Source: Sporosarcina ureilytica
GTDB lineage: Bacteria > Bacillota > Bacilli > Bacillales_A > Planococcaceae
Reading direction: 5' to 3'
Assembly: GCF_001753205.1 (NCBI RefSeq)
Contig: NZ_CP017560.1
Coordinates: forward strand, 2,108,001 to 2,172,000
Length of the DNA stretch: 64,000 nucleotides
Within the stretch, counting starts at the first letter, position 1. Each line of letters opens with the position of its first letter. Of this stretch, positions 54,882 to 64,000 are shown piece after piece. The position numbers and the translations under genes are program-made. The notes under the pieces are model-generated. The model made no database searches and was not told where the DNA came from. It saw only the letters and a program-made list of their open reading frames with translations.

Positions 54882-55439
54882 TCAACCCATTAAACTTGGA
54901 CGAGTTTTCACGTAAATAAGTTGATCTGTCCATTTTCCGCCTTCGTAATAATGTTTTTTACGTAGGCACTCAAATTCAAATCCGGTACTTTCAGCTAATT
55001 TTTTTGAAGGTTCGTTGTCAACATGGATTTGAAGTTCGATTCGGTAAAACTTTAAATCCTCAAAAAACAGTTCAGTGGCGGCGATTACACTTTCTTTTCC
55101 ATATCCTTGCCGATGGAATTGATTATGGATGGCGTACCCCATCATCCCCCATTCGTAATCCAAACGTAAAATGGTGACGAGTTCAATTTCTCCTATATGG
55201 GCACCGTCCTCTTTCCGAAAAACGCCAAACAAATATGTATCATCTTTTTCAGCATCTTTTTGAAAGCCTTTCACCCAATCAGCAAACCATTTTTCCGAAT
55301 AAAATTCTCCGTCATTTCCTTCGTCATATTTATACGTGGAAGGCAATCGTTCTCTATATCCTCTCGCCCATTCTTTATAATCCTTTATTTCATAAGGACG
55401 AATGACAAGTCTTTCTGTTTCAATCATTAGATTTCTCAA
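54882..55439 (-). CDS. GNAT family N-acetyltransferase (RimJ/RimL-like)
   Basis: A 185-residue GNAT protein. It begins IETERLVIRPYEIKDYKEW and has the acetyl-CoA loop NQFHRQGYGKESVIAA, then FYRIELQIHVDNEPSKKLAE and STGFEFECLRKKHYYEGGK. This is the RimJ/RimL group, which acetylates protein N termini or small amines; the substrate cannot be told. The TTG at 55439 has GGGGAG upstream. Confidence 0.85.
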   Translation of the reverse strand: MRNLMIETERLVIRPYEIKDYKEWARGYRERLPSTYKYDEGNDGEFYSEKWFADWVKGFQKDAEKDDTYLFGVFRKEDGAHIGEIELVTILRLDYEWGMMGYAIHNQFHRQGYGKESVIAATELFFEDLKFYRIELQIHVDNEPSKKLAESTGFEFECLRKKHYYEGGKWTDQLIYVKTRPSLMG

Positions 55440-55519
55440 TCAATTTCTCCCCACTTCGTTATCAATATGCTACTCTGAAATAGAGTCTACCAAAAATCAC
55501 GATGAATGGGGGATTTCTA

Positions 55520-56908
55520 ATGAAAATAAAATCAATTGAACAACTGAAACAAGGTTTTATCAAAAAAGAGTTTTCACCAGTAGAAATTACGAAAGTTTTT
55601 TTAGAGCGCATTGAAGCAACAAAAGAGTTAAATGCTTTTATCACTGTGACCGCAGAACAAGCACTCAAACAAGCGAGAATTGCTGAACAGAAGTATTTAG
55701 CGGGCGAAGCATTCGGGGTACTTGAAGGCATTCCAATTACGTATAAAGATAATATTTATACGAAAAACATTCGAACAACTAGCGGTTCGAAAGTCGAGGA
55801 AGCGTTTATTCCCACTGAAAATGCACCTATTGTCACCCGTTTACAAAAAGAAGGGGCTATCAATTTAGGTAAAGTGAATTTACATGAATATGCTTTTGGC
55901 ATCACTTCTGAAAATCCTTTTTATGGAACTGTCCGAAATCCTTGGAACCAGGAATATACGGCCGGTGGATCAAGCGGTGGTTCTGCAGCTGCGGTAGCTG
56001 CTTCGCTTTGTATGGCATCCATCGGAACTGATACGGCAGGTTCTATTCGGATTCCGGCTGCATCTACGGGAACAGTCGGGCTTAAACCTACATTCGGCTT
56101 ACTTGATAACCATCATGTGAGACAGATTTCTTGGACACTTGACCATATCGGACCGATTACAAATCATATGACTGACTTAGGAACTATGTTAGATGCGATG
56201 AGTGGCAAGCAGTATTCAGACGCATTTTCGGAAGATATACGAGGGGTTCGAATCGGTGTACCTAAAAACTATTTTAATGAGCAAATTGCGGATCATATGA
56301 CAAAATCTTATACCGAAGCACTTCACCGTTTAGAAAAGCTTGGAGCTGTTTTAATTGAAATTGATGTACCCTTTTCTGAATCTGATTTATCTTGCTCAAT
56401 GCGCATCGGCATTACTGAATCAAGTCTTGTTCATGAAAAAACAATTAAAGAATCGCTTCATTTACTCGGACCAGATGTAAAAATGTCCTTAGAAAATAGT
56501 CATCAATTACTTGCCATTGATTATATAAAGGCTTTAAAGCGAAAAGAAGAGCTGGCTTTGAAATTTGAAAAGCTCTTTAAAGATATCGATATTATCGCCA
56601 CCCCAACGATCCCCGACACGGCACAAAAAATTGGTGTGCGAAAGTTTGAGATTAACGGTGTGATGGATAGTACGTTCCACGCAATGGTTCGTTTGCCTGC
56701 AGTCTTTAACTTTACAGGCCAGCCAGCATTATCGATTCCTTGCGGGATTGCCCCGAACGGACTTCCTTTAGGACTTCAATTCGCGGCGGCAGCTTACAAT
56801 GAAAGAGTTTTACTAAAAACAGGCTATGCTTATGAACAAGCGTATTTATCTTCATTTTACGACGAGCGAGAACGTACATTAGCCTCGCTTCAAACGGTAA
56901 ATCAGTAA
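55520..56908 (+). CDS. Amidase signature family protein (GatA-like)
   Basis: A 462-residue amidase. The Ser-cisSer-Lys triad is visible: Lys in GIPITYKDNIYT, cis-Ser and Ser in TAGGSSGGSAAAVAA and GTDTAGSIRIPAA. It resembles the GatA subunit of the tRNA amidotransferase, but no gatB or gatC is adjacent, so it is more likely a stand-alone amidase of unknown substrate. The ATG at 55520 follows TGGGGGA; the in-frame ATG at 55502 is less well placed. Confidence 0.85.
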   Translation: MKIKSIEQLKQGFIKKEFSPVEITKVFLERIEATKELNAFITVTAEQALKQARIAEQKYLAGEAFGVLEGIPITYKDNIYTKNIRTTSGSKVEEAFIPTENAPIVTRLQKEGAINLGKVNLHEYAFGITSENPFYGTVRNPWNQEYTAGGSSGGSAAAVAASLCMASIGTDTAGSIRIPAASTGTVGLKPTFGLLDNHHVRQISWTLDHIGPITNHMTDLGTMLDAMSGKQYSDAFSEDIRGVRIGVPKNYFNEQIADHMTKSYTEALHRLEKLGAVLIEIDVPFSESDLSCSMRIGITESSLVHEKTIKESLHLLGPDVKMSLENSHQLLAIDYIKALKRKEELALKFEKLFKDIDIIATPTIPDTAQKIGVRKFEINGVMDSTFHAMVRLPAVFNFTGQPALSIPCGIAPNGLPLGLQFAAAAYNERVLLKTGYAYEQAYLSSFYDERERTLASLQTVNQ

Positions 56909-56912
56909 GCAA

Positions 56913-56942
56913 AAAACCCGAGAACAACGAGTCTCGGGTTTT
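56913..56942. terminator. Bidirectional terminator after the amidase gene
   Basis: AAAACCCGAGA (56913-56923) pairs with TCTCGGGTTTT (56932-56942), four bases after the stop codon. It also lies just beyond the end of the converging HD-hydrolase gene. Confidence 0.9.
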
Positions 56943-56963
56943 GATTTCAATAGAAGGCGTTAT

Positions 56964-57590
56964 TCAGTCGACTTCGTGATAAAGTTGTCTTAAAAAACTT
57001 TCCATAAAATCATGTCTTTCTTGCGCCAGTCGCTTCCCTTCCGCAGTTACCATTAACCCTTTTATCTTTAACAACTTTTCATAAAAATGCGTCACTGTTG
57101 CAACTTCTTTTTTCCGGTATTCATTTTCTGTCATTTCGTCTCGTGGCACTTCGGATAAATCATATAACTTTCTCCCCTTGGCACCGCCAAATGCAAAAGC
57201 TCTTGCAATACCAATTGCCCCAATTGCATCTAAACGATCCGCATCTCTCATAATCGCGGCCTCTATTGACGGAAGTTCTTGTTCATTGCCACCACTAAAA
57301 GATACAGCTGCTATACAAGTTAATATCTCACTTATGACGGCTGCATCGAGTTCATGGACTTCTAAAATGTCCTTCGCCGTGGGGTTCCCCTTCGATAAGT
57401 ACTTCGGATCATCGATGTCGTGCAATAATACCCCTAATTCAACAATAAACTCATCGGCCTGTGGCTCCGCCGCACTAATTTTTTTAGCATTACCTAAAAC
57501 TCTATCAATATGTTGCATATCATGACTTGCGTCAAATTTACTGTATACTTGATAAGCCATTTCTCGACATGACTGTATAATACTTTCCAT
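56964..57590 (-). CDS. HD-domain phosphohydrolase (YpgQ/YedJ-like)
   Basis: A 208-residue HD-domain protein. The metal ligands are in SHDMQHIDRVLGNA, ELGVLLHDIDDPKY and MRDADRLDAIGAIGIARAFA. Homologues of the YpgQ group hydrolyse nucleotides to pyrophosphate products. The ATG has an AAAGAGTG site. It is monocistronic and diverges from the cold-shock gene. Confidence 0.87.
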   Translation of the reverse strand: MESIIQSCREMAYQVYSKFDASHDMQHIDRVLGNAKKISAAEPQADEFIVELGVLLHDIDDPKYLSKGNPTAKDILEVHELDAAVISEILTCIAAVSFSGGNEQELPSIEAAIMRDADRLDAIGAIGIARAFAFGGAKGRKLYDLSEVPRDEMTENEYRKKEVATVTHFYEKLLKIKGLMVTAEGKRLAQERHDFMESFLRQLYHEVD

Positions 57591-57689
57591 GCTATCACTC
57601 TTTTCGGTTTTACTTAGTAATAATAAACGCTTCTAGCAAATATTCATGATTTTCATTGCTCACCCATAAATCTGAAGTTTCTCATATCA

Positions 57690-57718
57690 TTGACGCACTT
57701 TGTCGATTCGTGTATAGT
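57690..57718 (+). promoter_or_regulatory. Sigma-A promoter of the cold-shock gene
   Basis: TTGACG (57690-57695), exactly 17 bases, then TATAGT (57713-57718). The leader to the start codon is about 50 bases, shorter than the long leaders of some cold-induced csp genes. Confidence 0.8.
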
Positions 57719-57773
57719 TAAACCATCTACGGAACATATTGGAAAGACATTGAAAGACTGAGGAGGAGCGTAT

Positions 57774-57986
57774 ATGCACCAAGGTAAAGTGAAATGGTTC
57801 AGTAACGAAAAAGGCTATGGCTTCATTGAAGCAGAAGACGGAGAAGATGTATTTGTCCATTTTACTGGCATAGTTGGGGAAGGTTTTAAAACGCTAGATG
57901 AAGGCGAATCAGTATCATTTGAAATCACTGATGGAAACCGTGGACCTCAGGCGGCCAATGTCACAAAACTAAATCTAGAAATTTAA
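57774..57986 (+). CDS. Cold-shock protein (CspA family)
   Basis: A 70-residue single cold-shock domain with both RNA-binding motifs: [16 protein letters not shown] (RNP1, KGYGFI) and DVFVHFTGI (RNP2, VFVHF), and the ending [10 protein letters not shown]. It acts as a single-stranded nucleic acid chaperone. GGAGGAG precedes the ATG. It is monocistronic with its own promoter and terminator. Confidence 0.95.
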   Translation: MHQGKVKWFSNEKGYGFIEAEDGEDVFVHFTGIVGEGFKTLDEGESVSFEITDGNRGPQAANVTKLNLEI

Positions 57987-57991
57987 ACTTC

Positions 57992-58024
57992 AATCCCGCT
58001 GACATATTAATCGTCCGCGGGATT
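57992..58024. terminator. Hairpin between csp and the YpeQ-like gene
   Basis: AATCCCGC (57992-57999) pairs with GCGGGATT (58017-58024), followed by TTAATTTG. It lies directly after csp and against the stop codon of the converging gene. Confidence 0.75.
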
Positions 58025-58213
58025 TTAATTTGAGCGCTTATTCATTTCTTCACCTAAAAACCGAAGTTGCTCACCTATAGTACATTCTTTTATGCAAAAT
58101 CTGTGAGCAGCTGTTTTACCTTTGTCTTTTGCCAATGTTTTTTTCAGGAAACAATCCATACAGTATGTATCCATAATGGTATCGATTTCACTCATGACAT
58201 TTAATCGTTTCAA
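58025..58213 (-). CDS. Small zinc-finger protein, YpeQ-like
   Basis: A 62-residue protein with the pattern DTYCMDCFLKKT and HRFCIKECTIGEQL, giving Cys-x2-Cys and His/Cys ligands like the YpeQ zinc-binding family. The function is unknown. The TTG at 58213 is eight bases from AAGGGGG; the ATG at 58219 is too close to the site. It is divergent from the ribonuclease HI-like gene, its usual neighbour in Bacillus. Confidence 0.78.
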   Translation of the reverse strand: MKRLNVMSEIDTIMDTYCMDCFLKKTLAKDKGKTAAHRFCIKECTIGEQLRFLGEEMNKRSN

Positions 58214-58320
58214 GAACATGGCCCCCTTGCTGACATCTTGTTTGATTTACACTGAACAACCATCTACAGTAGTAGAATGCTCGATATATTAAAATGTAAA
58301 CTTGTTTTGAGGTGATCAAT

Positions 58321-58707
58321 TTGATTGAACTGTATGTTGATGGTGCCAGTGCAGGAAATCCCGGAAAAAGTGGGATTGGCATTTTTATTAAAGGAGAAGG
58401 ACATCATATTCAACTTTCCGAAAAAATTGCCCCAACTGATAATCATTCCGCTGAATTTCAAGCACTCATTCGCGGTTTAGAAGAAACAGCAAAGCTTACG
58501 ACGGGAATTGTCTCCGTTCGTTCTGACTCACAAATTGTTGTATCAGCAGTTGACAATGAATACGTAAAAAACGCTACATATAAAAAGTATTTAGCCGACA
58601 TTTTAAAAATTGCAGAGCAGTTTGACTACTTTTTTATTAAATGGATTCCCACTGCAGAAAATCGGGCAGCTGATGCATTGGCGAAAAGAGCTTTACATAT
58701 GCCGTAA
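58321..58707 (+). CDS. Ribonuclease HI family protein (YpeP-like)
   Basis: A 128-residue RNase H fold protein. It begins IELYVDGASAGNPGKSGIG, with the catalytic Asp, then HSAEFQALIRGLEE (Glu), VRSDSQIVVSAV (Asp) and ENRAADALAKRAL (Asp), so all four acidic residues are kept. It may cleave RNA in hybrids, although YpeP-type proteins are poorly characterised. The TTG at 58321 follows GAGGTG. Confidence 0.88.
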   Translation: MIELYVDGASAGNPGKSGIGIFIKGEGHHIQLSEKIAPTDNHSAEFQALIRGLEETAKLTTGIVSVRSDSQIVVSAVDNEYVKNATYKKYLADILKIAEQFDYFFIKWIPTAENRAADALAKRALHMP

Positions 58708-58724
58708 TTGAAACTGGAAACGAT

Positions 58725-58762
58725 AAACTGAAGAGGAAGCATTATCCCCTCTTCAGTTTTTA
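58725..58762 (+). terminator. Terminator of the ribonuclease HI-like gene
   Basis: AAACTGAAGAGG (58725-58736) pairs with CCTCTTCAGTTTTT (58748-58761). Confidence 0.88.
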
Positions 58763-58781
58763 TATTCTACTGCAACTTCCA

Positions 58782-59372
58782 TTATGCTTTATAAAAAGTA
58801 ACTTTTTCCCTGTCCGCTTCATAAAGTACCCATTCTCGTTCCCCAATCACTGCGCCAACATTGACCAGAACCTGTTCACCACTCACATCGTATGGATGAC
58901 CCCACACTATTTTTTGCTGGATATCATCGATTGTCAAGATCGAAGTATGGCTATGACCATAAAACACAAGTGAATCATTCACTTCCGCAGCAATGAGCGC
59001 CCACGGTTCCCCGCCCCACTTCCACTGATGTCCATGAATTACTTGAGCATTTTCAATCATGATCGTTTCAGGCAGTTCAACTAACTTGTCACGTAATGGA
59101 TTGTTTGTTTCTGTAATTTGGATAATCCGTTCTTCTTGATTTCCTTTAACCGATGGAAAAGTTAATCTATCTTCAAATCCGTCCGGGTTCAACATGACAT
59201 GATTTAATTGGGTAAATTTTTTATCCGTAATATCTTTTTTACTAATTGTACATTCAAACAGATCACCTGTACCGATTAACTTTGCCTCTGGTGAGATGTG
59301 CTCTATATGTTCAAGCACTTGATCTAAATCTTCAATTGAAGAATGAATATCCCCAAATATAGCGTATTTCAA
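58782..59372 (-). CDS. Metallophosphoesterase family protein
   Basis: A 196-residue calcineurin-like phosphoesterase. The metal motifs are YAIFGDIHSSIEDL (GDIH), IGTGDLFEC (GD), VKGNQEERII (GNxE), VIHGHQW and FYGHSHTSI (GHSH). Its substrate cannot be deduced. The TTG at 59372 follows AGGAAGTGAAGAG; the longer frame to 59441 would overlap the sulfurtransferase gene upstream. It is probably cotranscribed with that gene. Confidence 0.85.
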   Translation of the reverse strand: MKYAIFGDIHSSIEDLDQVLEHIEHISPEAKLIGTGDLFECTISKKDITDKKFTQLNHVMLNPDGFEDRLTFPSVKGNQEERIIQITETNNPLRDKLVELPETIMIENAQVIHGHQWKWGGEPWALIAAEVNDSLVFYGHSHTSILTIDDIQQKIVWGHPYDVSGEQVLVNVGAVIGEREWVLYEADREKVTFYKA

Positions 59373-59392
59373 CTCTTCACTTCCTATACCTA

Positions 59393-60223
59393 TTATTGCG
59401 GGTTTATTACGCCAACAGGTGCATCTTCTTTTGATACCCAATCACTATAACTACCGACATATAGGCGTATATTATCATACCCATGATGCGCTAGCATAGC
59501 ATATAGTGGCGTTGCCGTCACGCCACTTCCACAATAAACGGTTACTTCTTTTTTATCGTCGACTATTTCTCCAAGTTGCTCTTGCAATTGTTTGTCTAGA
59601 CGATATACATTGTTTTCTTTTAATTGTTCCCAATCAAAGTTCAATGCTCCCGGAATATGTCCCGCAATTCGGTCAAGCGGCTCCGTTTCACCGCGATACC
59701 GAATCGCCGCCCGCGCATCGATAAGGGTATTATCTCGTTCCCCCTCAACTGTTTCTTCGACATATTGCCTAGATGCGTAAATGGACTCATTCCAGTTCGG
59801 CGTAACCGTAGTCCGTTCTACTTGTGGCTTATCGCTATCAATCGGAATGCCTGCCGCTTTTACTTCTTCAAAACCTTCCAATAAAATATAGGCATGTTTG
59901 AACCCTGCATATTGGAGTATCCACCAAGCACGTGTCGCAAATGGACTGCCGCCATCGTCGTACACAATAATCTTGTCATCCAGCTCCAAACCACTGCTTT
60001 CGAATAGTTCTACAAGCTCGTCTTTTCTTGGTAGCGGTTGGCGTCCGCCTGGTTCATGTAGATTTGATAAATCGTCATTTAAATCCCAGTGCACTGCGTT
60101 TTTCACATGTGCTTCCTCATATTTCCTCTTACCTTCTCCCGGATCTTTTAATGAGAACCGTGCATCTATCCATTTATAGTTAGCAGATTCGATATCTTTT
60201 ATGGAAATAAATACATATGACAT
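59393..60223 (-). CDS. Thiosulfate/3-mercaptopyruvate sulfurtransferase (two rhodanese domains)
   Basis: A 276-residue tandem rhodanese. The first, inactive domain contains YKWIDARFSLKDP and IVYDDGGSPFATRAWWIL. The second carries the catalytic Cys in TVYCGSGVTATPLYAML. It transfers sulfur from thiosulfate or mercaptopyruvate to an acceptor. GGAG precedes the ATG. It starts one base after dynA ends and is in one minus-strand run with dynA and the phosphoesterase. Confidence 0.92.
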   Translation of the reverse strand: MSYVFISIKDIESANYKWIDARFSLKDPGEGKRKYEEAHVKNAVHWDLNDDLSNLHEPGGRQPLPRKDELVELFESSGLELDDKIIVYDDGGSPFATRAWWILQYAGFKHAYILLEGFEEVKAAGIPIDSDKPQVERTTVTPNWNESIYASRQYVEETVEGERDNTLIDARAAIRYRGETEPLDRIAGHIPGALNFDWEQLKENNVYRLDKQLQEQLGEIVDDKKEVTVYCGSGVTATPLYAMLAHHGYDNIRLYVGSYSDWVSKEDAPVGVINPQ

Positions 60224-60224
60224 A

Positions 60225-63200
60225 TTACACCAGCTCCTTCACTTGAATTTTTTCATAGAGCGCACGCCACGCTTCAAGTTTTTCATCTTCTTCTAGCAAT
60301 TCTTTTTCCGAATGCATTTGATTCATACATTCTGTGAGTAAATGACGTTGCAAGCTTTCGGCTTCTCTTTGTATCCATTCGCGTTGCCAGTGTTCAAACT
60401 GCTCTTTCATTTTATCTAAATAAATCGCCGTATCATTTTTCAGTAATTCTTCGAGATGCACTTTTAACTTTTCACGGTCTCCTTTTTCAAAGAAAGAACG
60501 TTCATTTTTATAGAACTTATTTGCACTTCTATAAACCGTTGCATCTGGAAAAGGTATTTCAAATGAAAGCAATTCACCTTCCACTGGTTCATAGACAATT
60601 GGAGAAAGTGTCTCGTCCAATTCTTTAAGCGCTTTCGCTTCTACTCTTTGACGTTCCGCTAATTGTTTTGTCATAAACTGTAATAACCTTAAATTGGTTA
60701 CTTTCATTTCTTGTGTTACATCAAATCCTACCATTCCAACAAGGTCATTTAATGCAGCTGTCAACGCTTGTTCAGCCGATTTCTGCATAAAAATTGACGG
60801 ATTGTAGGCTTCTCTAAAGAAATCATTAAACCGTAGAAATACACGTTGTAATACATAGTGGAGTAACTCGCTCGATTCATTGAGCGCATTTTGGATGAGG
60901 ACATTTCCAAAGCCACTCTCGTATCTCGTTTGTATATCCTTTTCAATGACTGCCAACTCTTGAAGACGCTCGGCTTTTCGTGATCGGTTGACTTCTGTTT
61001 GTTTAATTAACAAAGCGAGACGTTCAATTGTTTTCTCAGTCTCCTCTTGTAACCCTTGTACGGCCATTCCTTTTAAATCATGCTCAAGAAAATCGTGAAA
61101 CTCCTCTTCAAACCCTTCCATAAGTGGTTCTGGACGATTTTCTACTTTAGCTTCCAGCGCATCAAGACTAGATAAACCATGGACACGCGGGTGACGTATG
61201 CCAAACTGTTGCAGTTCTTGTGCAACATATGATTTCACTGCGTTTGCTTCTTCTTCGTCTTTCGCTAAATCTATTGCATTGACAATAAAAAACATTTTAT
61301 CTAACTCAAATGCATCTTTCACACGGCCAAGTTGTATTAAGAACTCTTGGTCCGCCCGTGCAAATGCATGATTATAATACGTGACGAAAAGAATCGCATC
61401 TGCATTTCGAATATAGTCAAACGCAACGTCTGTATGCCTTGCGTTAATGGAGTCAGCACCCGGTGTATCGACAAGTGTAATACCTTTTCTTGTGAGCGGA
61501 CAATCATAGTAAAAATCGATGGATTCTACAAAACAACTGCGCTCTTCTTCCGCAACAAAACGAACAAATTCTTGTCGGCTTACATGTAGAATTTCACCTA
61601 GTTGTGGATAAAACGTTTCATACCCTTTACTAAACGCAGTAATAAATGCTTTATGAATTTGTTGTTTTTCATCGGTCAACTGTGCATTCATTGCTAACTC
61701 AACTTTGTCAAAGGCTTCTTCGAGCGTCGTGACATGAATGTTTAATGCCTCAAATGAACGAATAATATCTTCCGTCATTCGCTCGGTCGTTTTTAGAATA
61801 ACGTCAGCCATTCCATGCGCTTTACCTTCCATAATAGGTCGAATTCGATTGATTGTCGCTGTTGTTGGATTTGGCGATACAGGCAAAATTCGTTCACCAA
61901 TTAATGCGTTTGAAAACGAAGACTTTCCAGCACTGAACGCACCGAACAACGCGACTGTAAACGATTGATCTTGTAACCGGCTTGCTTTGTCATGTAAATA
62001 ATTGGCCACTGACGAAAAGCTATCCTCGCCTTGCAAAACATCTGCAACATGAAACGCCTGTTCAATCGCATTGTCGGTGGGAATGTACATATTTTCTTCT
62101 GTAGGAACGCTTGTTGAAGCGGCTTCCTCAACAGGCACCATACGCTCTTCAACTTCTTCTTCAATTTCTTCAGTAAGATGAAGTTCCTGTTCTTCTTTCC
62201 ATTTGCGAATGAATGATTCACGCGCTTCTACAATGGCAAATGGAGGGTTGTTTATCGTACCGTCCATTTTATCCAACTTCGTTAAGTATTGGTCAACGAC
62301 GGTAATTGCTTCTATTTTATCCTTTAATACTTGAAGTTGATGTGTAAACTTTTCAGATGTATGACTTCCTGTACTTTCCACAACATTCGCCATTTCTGTT
62401 TTCCAATCATCTGTTAAGCGACGGTATTCTAATTGGATATTATTCTTCATCTGGCTCGCATAATTTAAAATCGTGTCTCCTGTTATGACATCAGCCGGTT
62501 GGAATTGTTTTTCAATAGCTGTTAGTGAAATGGATAAATCCATCCCATCGATGGCCAATGAACGCTCGTCTGTTAAGATATTTGCTTCTTTTAACACTTT
62601 CTTCATTAACAATCTTAAATGAACTTCTACTTGTGTATGTAGCAAGTTTTTAATATTTTCTTCAAATGCTTTTTTACGTTCTATTCGTGCTTCTTCCGTT
62701 TTCTTTGCACCAAATAAGAAGCCGACTTTAAATCGACTAGACAATGACTCTAAATAACTTTTAAGCAACTCTCTCGTTTCATACGGTGTAATCGCCGCAT
62801 TTTGAATTAATTCATTTCTCGCTCGATCAAAATTTTGCGCAAATGACTGGTTTTGAACGACTGACATCGTCTTTTCCATTGCATCGGCCTCGTCGATGAG
62901 CTCCGCACGTTTATCCCATTCATCTTCCAAAACAACTTCGGAAAACTGTTCTTTTGTTTCTTCTATTTTTTCTTGTAAATAAGTTCGATGCTCATCTTTT
63001 AATTTCCCTAAAGTTTGCGTAGCATTTTCAATAAAATGCGGCTGCCAATTTCTCATAGCACCATCCACAATCGCTTTCACTTTTAAAAAGTCGTTATGCG
63101 GATGGTCGTGTTCCATTAAAGATGTATAAAAAATGCCTTTCGGTTCTACGCCCCACATGTTAAATGATTCCTGAACAGATTGCTTAAACTGTTCAAAAGG

Positions 63201-63836
63201 CAATTCACTTTCACGATGTTTATCGATTTGGTTAATGATTAAATAAACATTCGGATTATAACGCATTAATTCTTTCGTAAAAGTAAAGTTTAACTCCGAT
63301 TGCACGTGGTTGTAATCCATCGTATAAAAGACAAGGTCTGCTAGATGGAGTGCTGATTCCGTTGCAAGTCGGTGACGGTCATCAGTCGAATCAACACCTG
63401 GTGTATCCATGACGGTGATGTCGTCTGGTAGCGTCGACTGTTGATGGCCAATTTCAATGAGAGATACAGCATCCCCGTTTTTACTAAATGATTTTACAGC
63501 TTCAGAAAAACGATGCCCCGCATACTTGGCTGCCTTACCATCTAGTAAGTGTAGGATTGCATAATCTTCCTCGGCTTTTCGAACCTTTACGATATTGGCG
63601 CTCGTCGGAATCGGACTAGATGGTAATAAATCACCACCCGTTAAAGCGTTTATCATAGAGGATTTTCCAGCCGAAAAATGCCCCGCGAAACCAATCATAT
63701 ATTCTTTTTTACATAATTTTTCCCCGAAATACATTAACTTTTCAAAACGAGTTTCATCATTATTCATTTCGAATAATTTCCCACAAGTGGCTGCTTGCTC
63801 TATAAGCTCTTGAAGTTTATCGTCAAAATTCGACAT
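60225..63836 (-). CDS. dynA: Bacterial dynamin-like GTPase DynA (two fused dynamin modules)
   Basis: A 1203-residue fused dynamin (YpbR type). Module 1 has G1 GFAGHFSAGKSSMINAL, G3 VMDTPGVDSTDD and G4 IINQIDKH. Module 2 (from about residue 600) has G1 LFGAFSAGKSSFSNAL, G3 LVDTPGADSINARH and G4 FIVNAIDLAKDE. Long helical stalk regions, rich in E and K, follow each GTPase. DynA tethers and fuses membranes and protects against phage and pore-forming antibiotics in Bacillus. The start at 63836 has a modest GGGATAG site. Confidence 0.95.
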   Translation of the reverse strand: MSNFDDKLQELIEQAATCGKLFEMNNDETRFEKLMYFGEKLCKKEYMIGFAGHFSAGKSSMINALTGGDLLPSSPIPTSANIVKVRKAEEDYAILHLLDGKAAKYAGHRFSEAVKSFSKNGDAVSLIEIGHQQSTLPDDITVMDTPGVDSTDDRHRLATESALHLADLVFYTMDYNHVQSELNFTFTKELMRYNPNVYLIINQIDKHRESELPFEQFKQSVQESFNMWGVEPKGIFYTSLMEHDHPHNDFLKVKAIVDGAMRNWQPHFIENATQTLGKLKDEHRTYLQEKIEETKEQFSEVVLEDEWDKRAELIDEADAMEKTMSVVQNQSFAQNFDRARNELIQNAAITPYETRELLKSYLESLSSRFKVGFLFGAKKTEEARIERKKAFEENIKNLLHTQVEVHLRLLMKKVLKEANILTDERSLAIDGMDLSISLTAIEKQFQPADVITGDTILNYASQMKNNIQLEYRRLTDDWKTEMANVVESTGSHTSEKFTHQLQVLKDKIEAITVVDQYLTKLDKMDGTINNPPFAIVEARESFIRKWKEEQELHLTEEIEEEVEERMVPVEEAASTSVPTEENMYIPTDNAIEQAFHVADVLQGEDSFSSVANYLHDKASRLQDQSFTVALFGAFSAGKSSFSNALIGERILPVSPNPTTATINRIRPIMEGKAHGMADVILKTTERMTEDIIRSFEALNIHVTTLEEAFDKVELAMNAQLTDEKQQIHKAFITAFSKGYETFYPQLGEILHVSRQEFVRFVAEEERSCFVESIDFYYDCPLTRKGITLVDTPGADSINARHTDVAFDYIRNADAILFVTYYNHAFARADQEFLIQLGRVKDAFELDKMFFIVNAIDLAKDEEEANAVKSYVAQELQQFGIRHPRVHGLSSLDALEAKVENRPEPLMEGFEEEFHDFLEHDLKGMAVQGLQEETEKTIERLALLIKQTEVNRSRKAERLQELAVIEKDIQTRYESGFGNVLIQNALNESSELLHYVLQRVFLRFNDFFREAYNPSIFMQKSAEQALTAALNDLVGMVGFDVTQEMKVTNLRLLQFMTKQLAERQRVEAKALKELDETLSPIVYEPVEGELLSFEIPFPDATVYRSANKFYKNERSFFEKGDREKLKVHLEELLKNDTAIYLDKMKEQFEHWQREWIQREAESLQRHLLTECMNQMHSEKELLEEDEKLEAWRALYEKIQVKELV

Positions 63837-63973
63837 GACTATTCTATCCCTTCCCTATCATACTTTCTCTATCATACCATCTTTCTTAGATTAGATTTTA
63901 ATAATTTTCATTTTTTAATCACTAGTCGTCAGCACATGCCATTACAATACTTTTACCTTTTAATTGTATTACA

Positions 63974-63982
63974 TGGTATAAT
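63974..63982 (+). promoter_or_regulatory. Extended -10 promoter reading out of the window
   Basis: TGGTATAAT (TG at 63974-63975, TATAAT at 63977-63982) would drive a plus-strand gene beyond the window edge. The rest of 63,837-64,000 is AT-rich and shows no coding sequence. Confidence 0.45.
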
Positions 63983-64000
63983 CGAACTAGAGTAAATACG

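Overview
The window is chromosomal DNA of a low-GC, spore-forming member of the Bacillales. The evidence is the order of the dnaK-lepA-rpsT-comE-nadD-greA-alaS-mnmA genes, Bacillus-type purine-rich ribosome binding sites with frequent TTG and GTG starts, a CIRCE operator, an alaS T-box, and sporulation genes (spoIIP, gpr, sigK, a cotY/cotZ-like gene). Start-codon use and several small family members resemble Sporosarcina and other Planococcaceae, but the genus is an inference.

Region 1 (1-35,960) is core genome, mostly on the minus strand. It holds the heat-shock operon hrcA-grpE-dnaK (dnaK is cut by the window edge), hemW, lepA, spoIIP and gpr. Next come rpsT, an internally deleted ISL3-type element with a nested GC-rich repeat, holA, yqzM (+), and comEC-comEB-comEA. 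A ribosome-assembly and NAD cluster follows (yqeM, rsfS, yqeK, nadD, yqeI, aroE, yqeH, yqeG), then an uninterrupted sigK (+). After that are mtnN, yrrS, greA, udk, trmR, mltG, yrzB, ruvX, ireB, T-box-controlled alaS, recD2, yrrB, mnmA, yrvO and cymR, with rarA divergent on the plus strand. A 64-bp repeat with 15-bp terminal inverted repeats occurs twice here.

Region 2 (about 36-54 kb) is an accessory island and the most interesting part. It contains two tandem copies of a convergent pair: a MurF-like Mur ligase (+) facing a YheC/YheD-type ATP-grasp protein (-). The first copy is split by a polyamine-type ABC importer (ATPase, two permeases, binding lipoprotein) carrying a divergent PatA-like aminotransferase and a decayed permease fragment. 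Further along are three more YheC/YheD-type ATP-grasp genes, a sixth ATP-grasp gene of another subtype, a C-terminal remnant of an aspartate/glutamate racemase, and a CotY/CotZ-like coat gene. Several start regions carry sigma-E/sigma-K-like -10 boxes. The hypothesis is a spore-envelope system that ligates amino acids or peptides, using two families of carboxylate-amine ligases.

Region 3 (54-64 kb) returns to housekeeping genes: the niacin repressor niaR, a GNAT acetyltransferase, a GatA-like amidase, an HD hydrolase, a cold-shock protein, a YpeQ-type zinc protein with a ribonuclease HI-like protein, a metallophosphoesterase, a two-domain sulfurtransferase, and the tandem bacterial dynamin DynA.

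Many start codons were moved inward from the longest open frame because a strong ribosome binding site and family length supported the internal start. comEC is the opposite case: its frame extends well upstream of its only ATG, with no canonical start codon. No database search or computation was run; all identities rest on motif and family recognition by eye.
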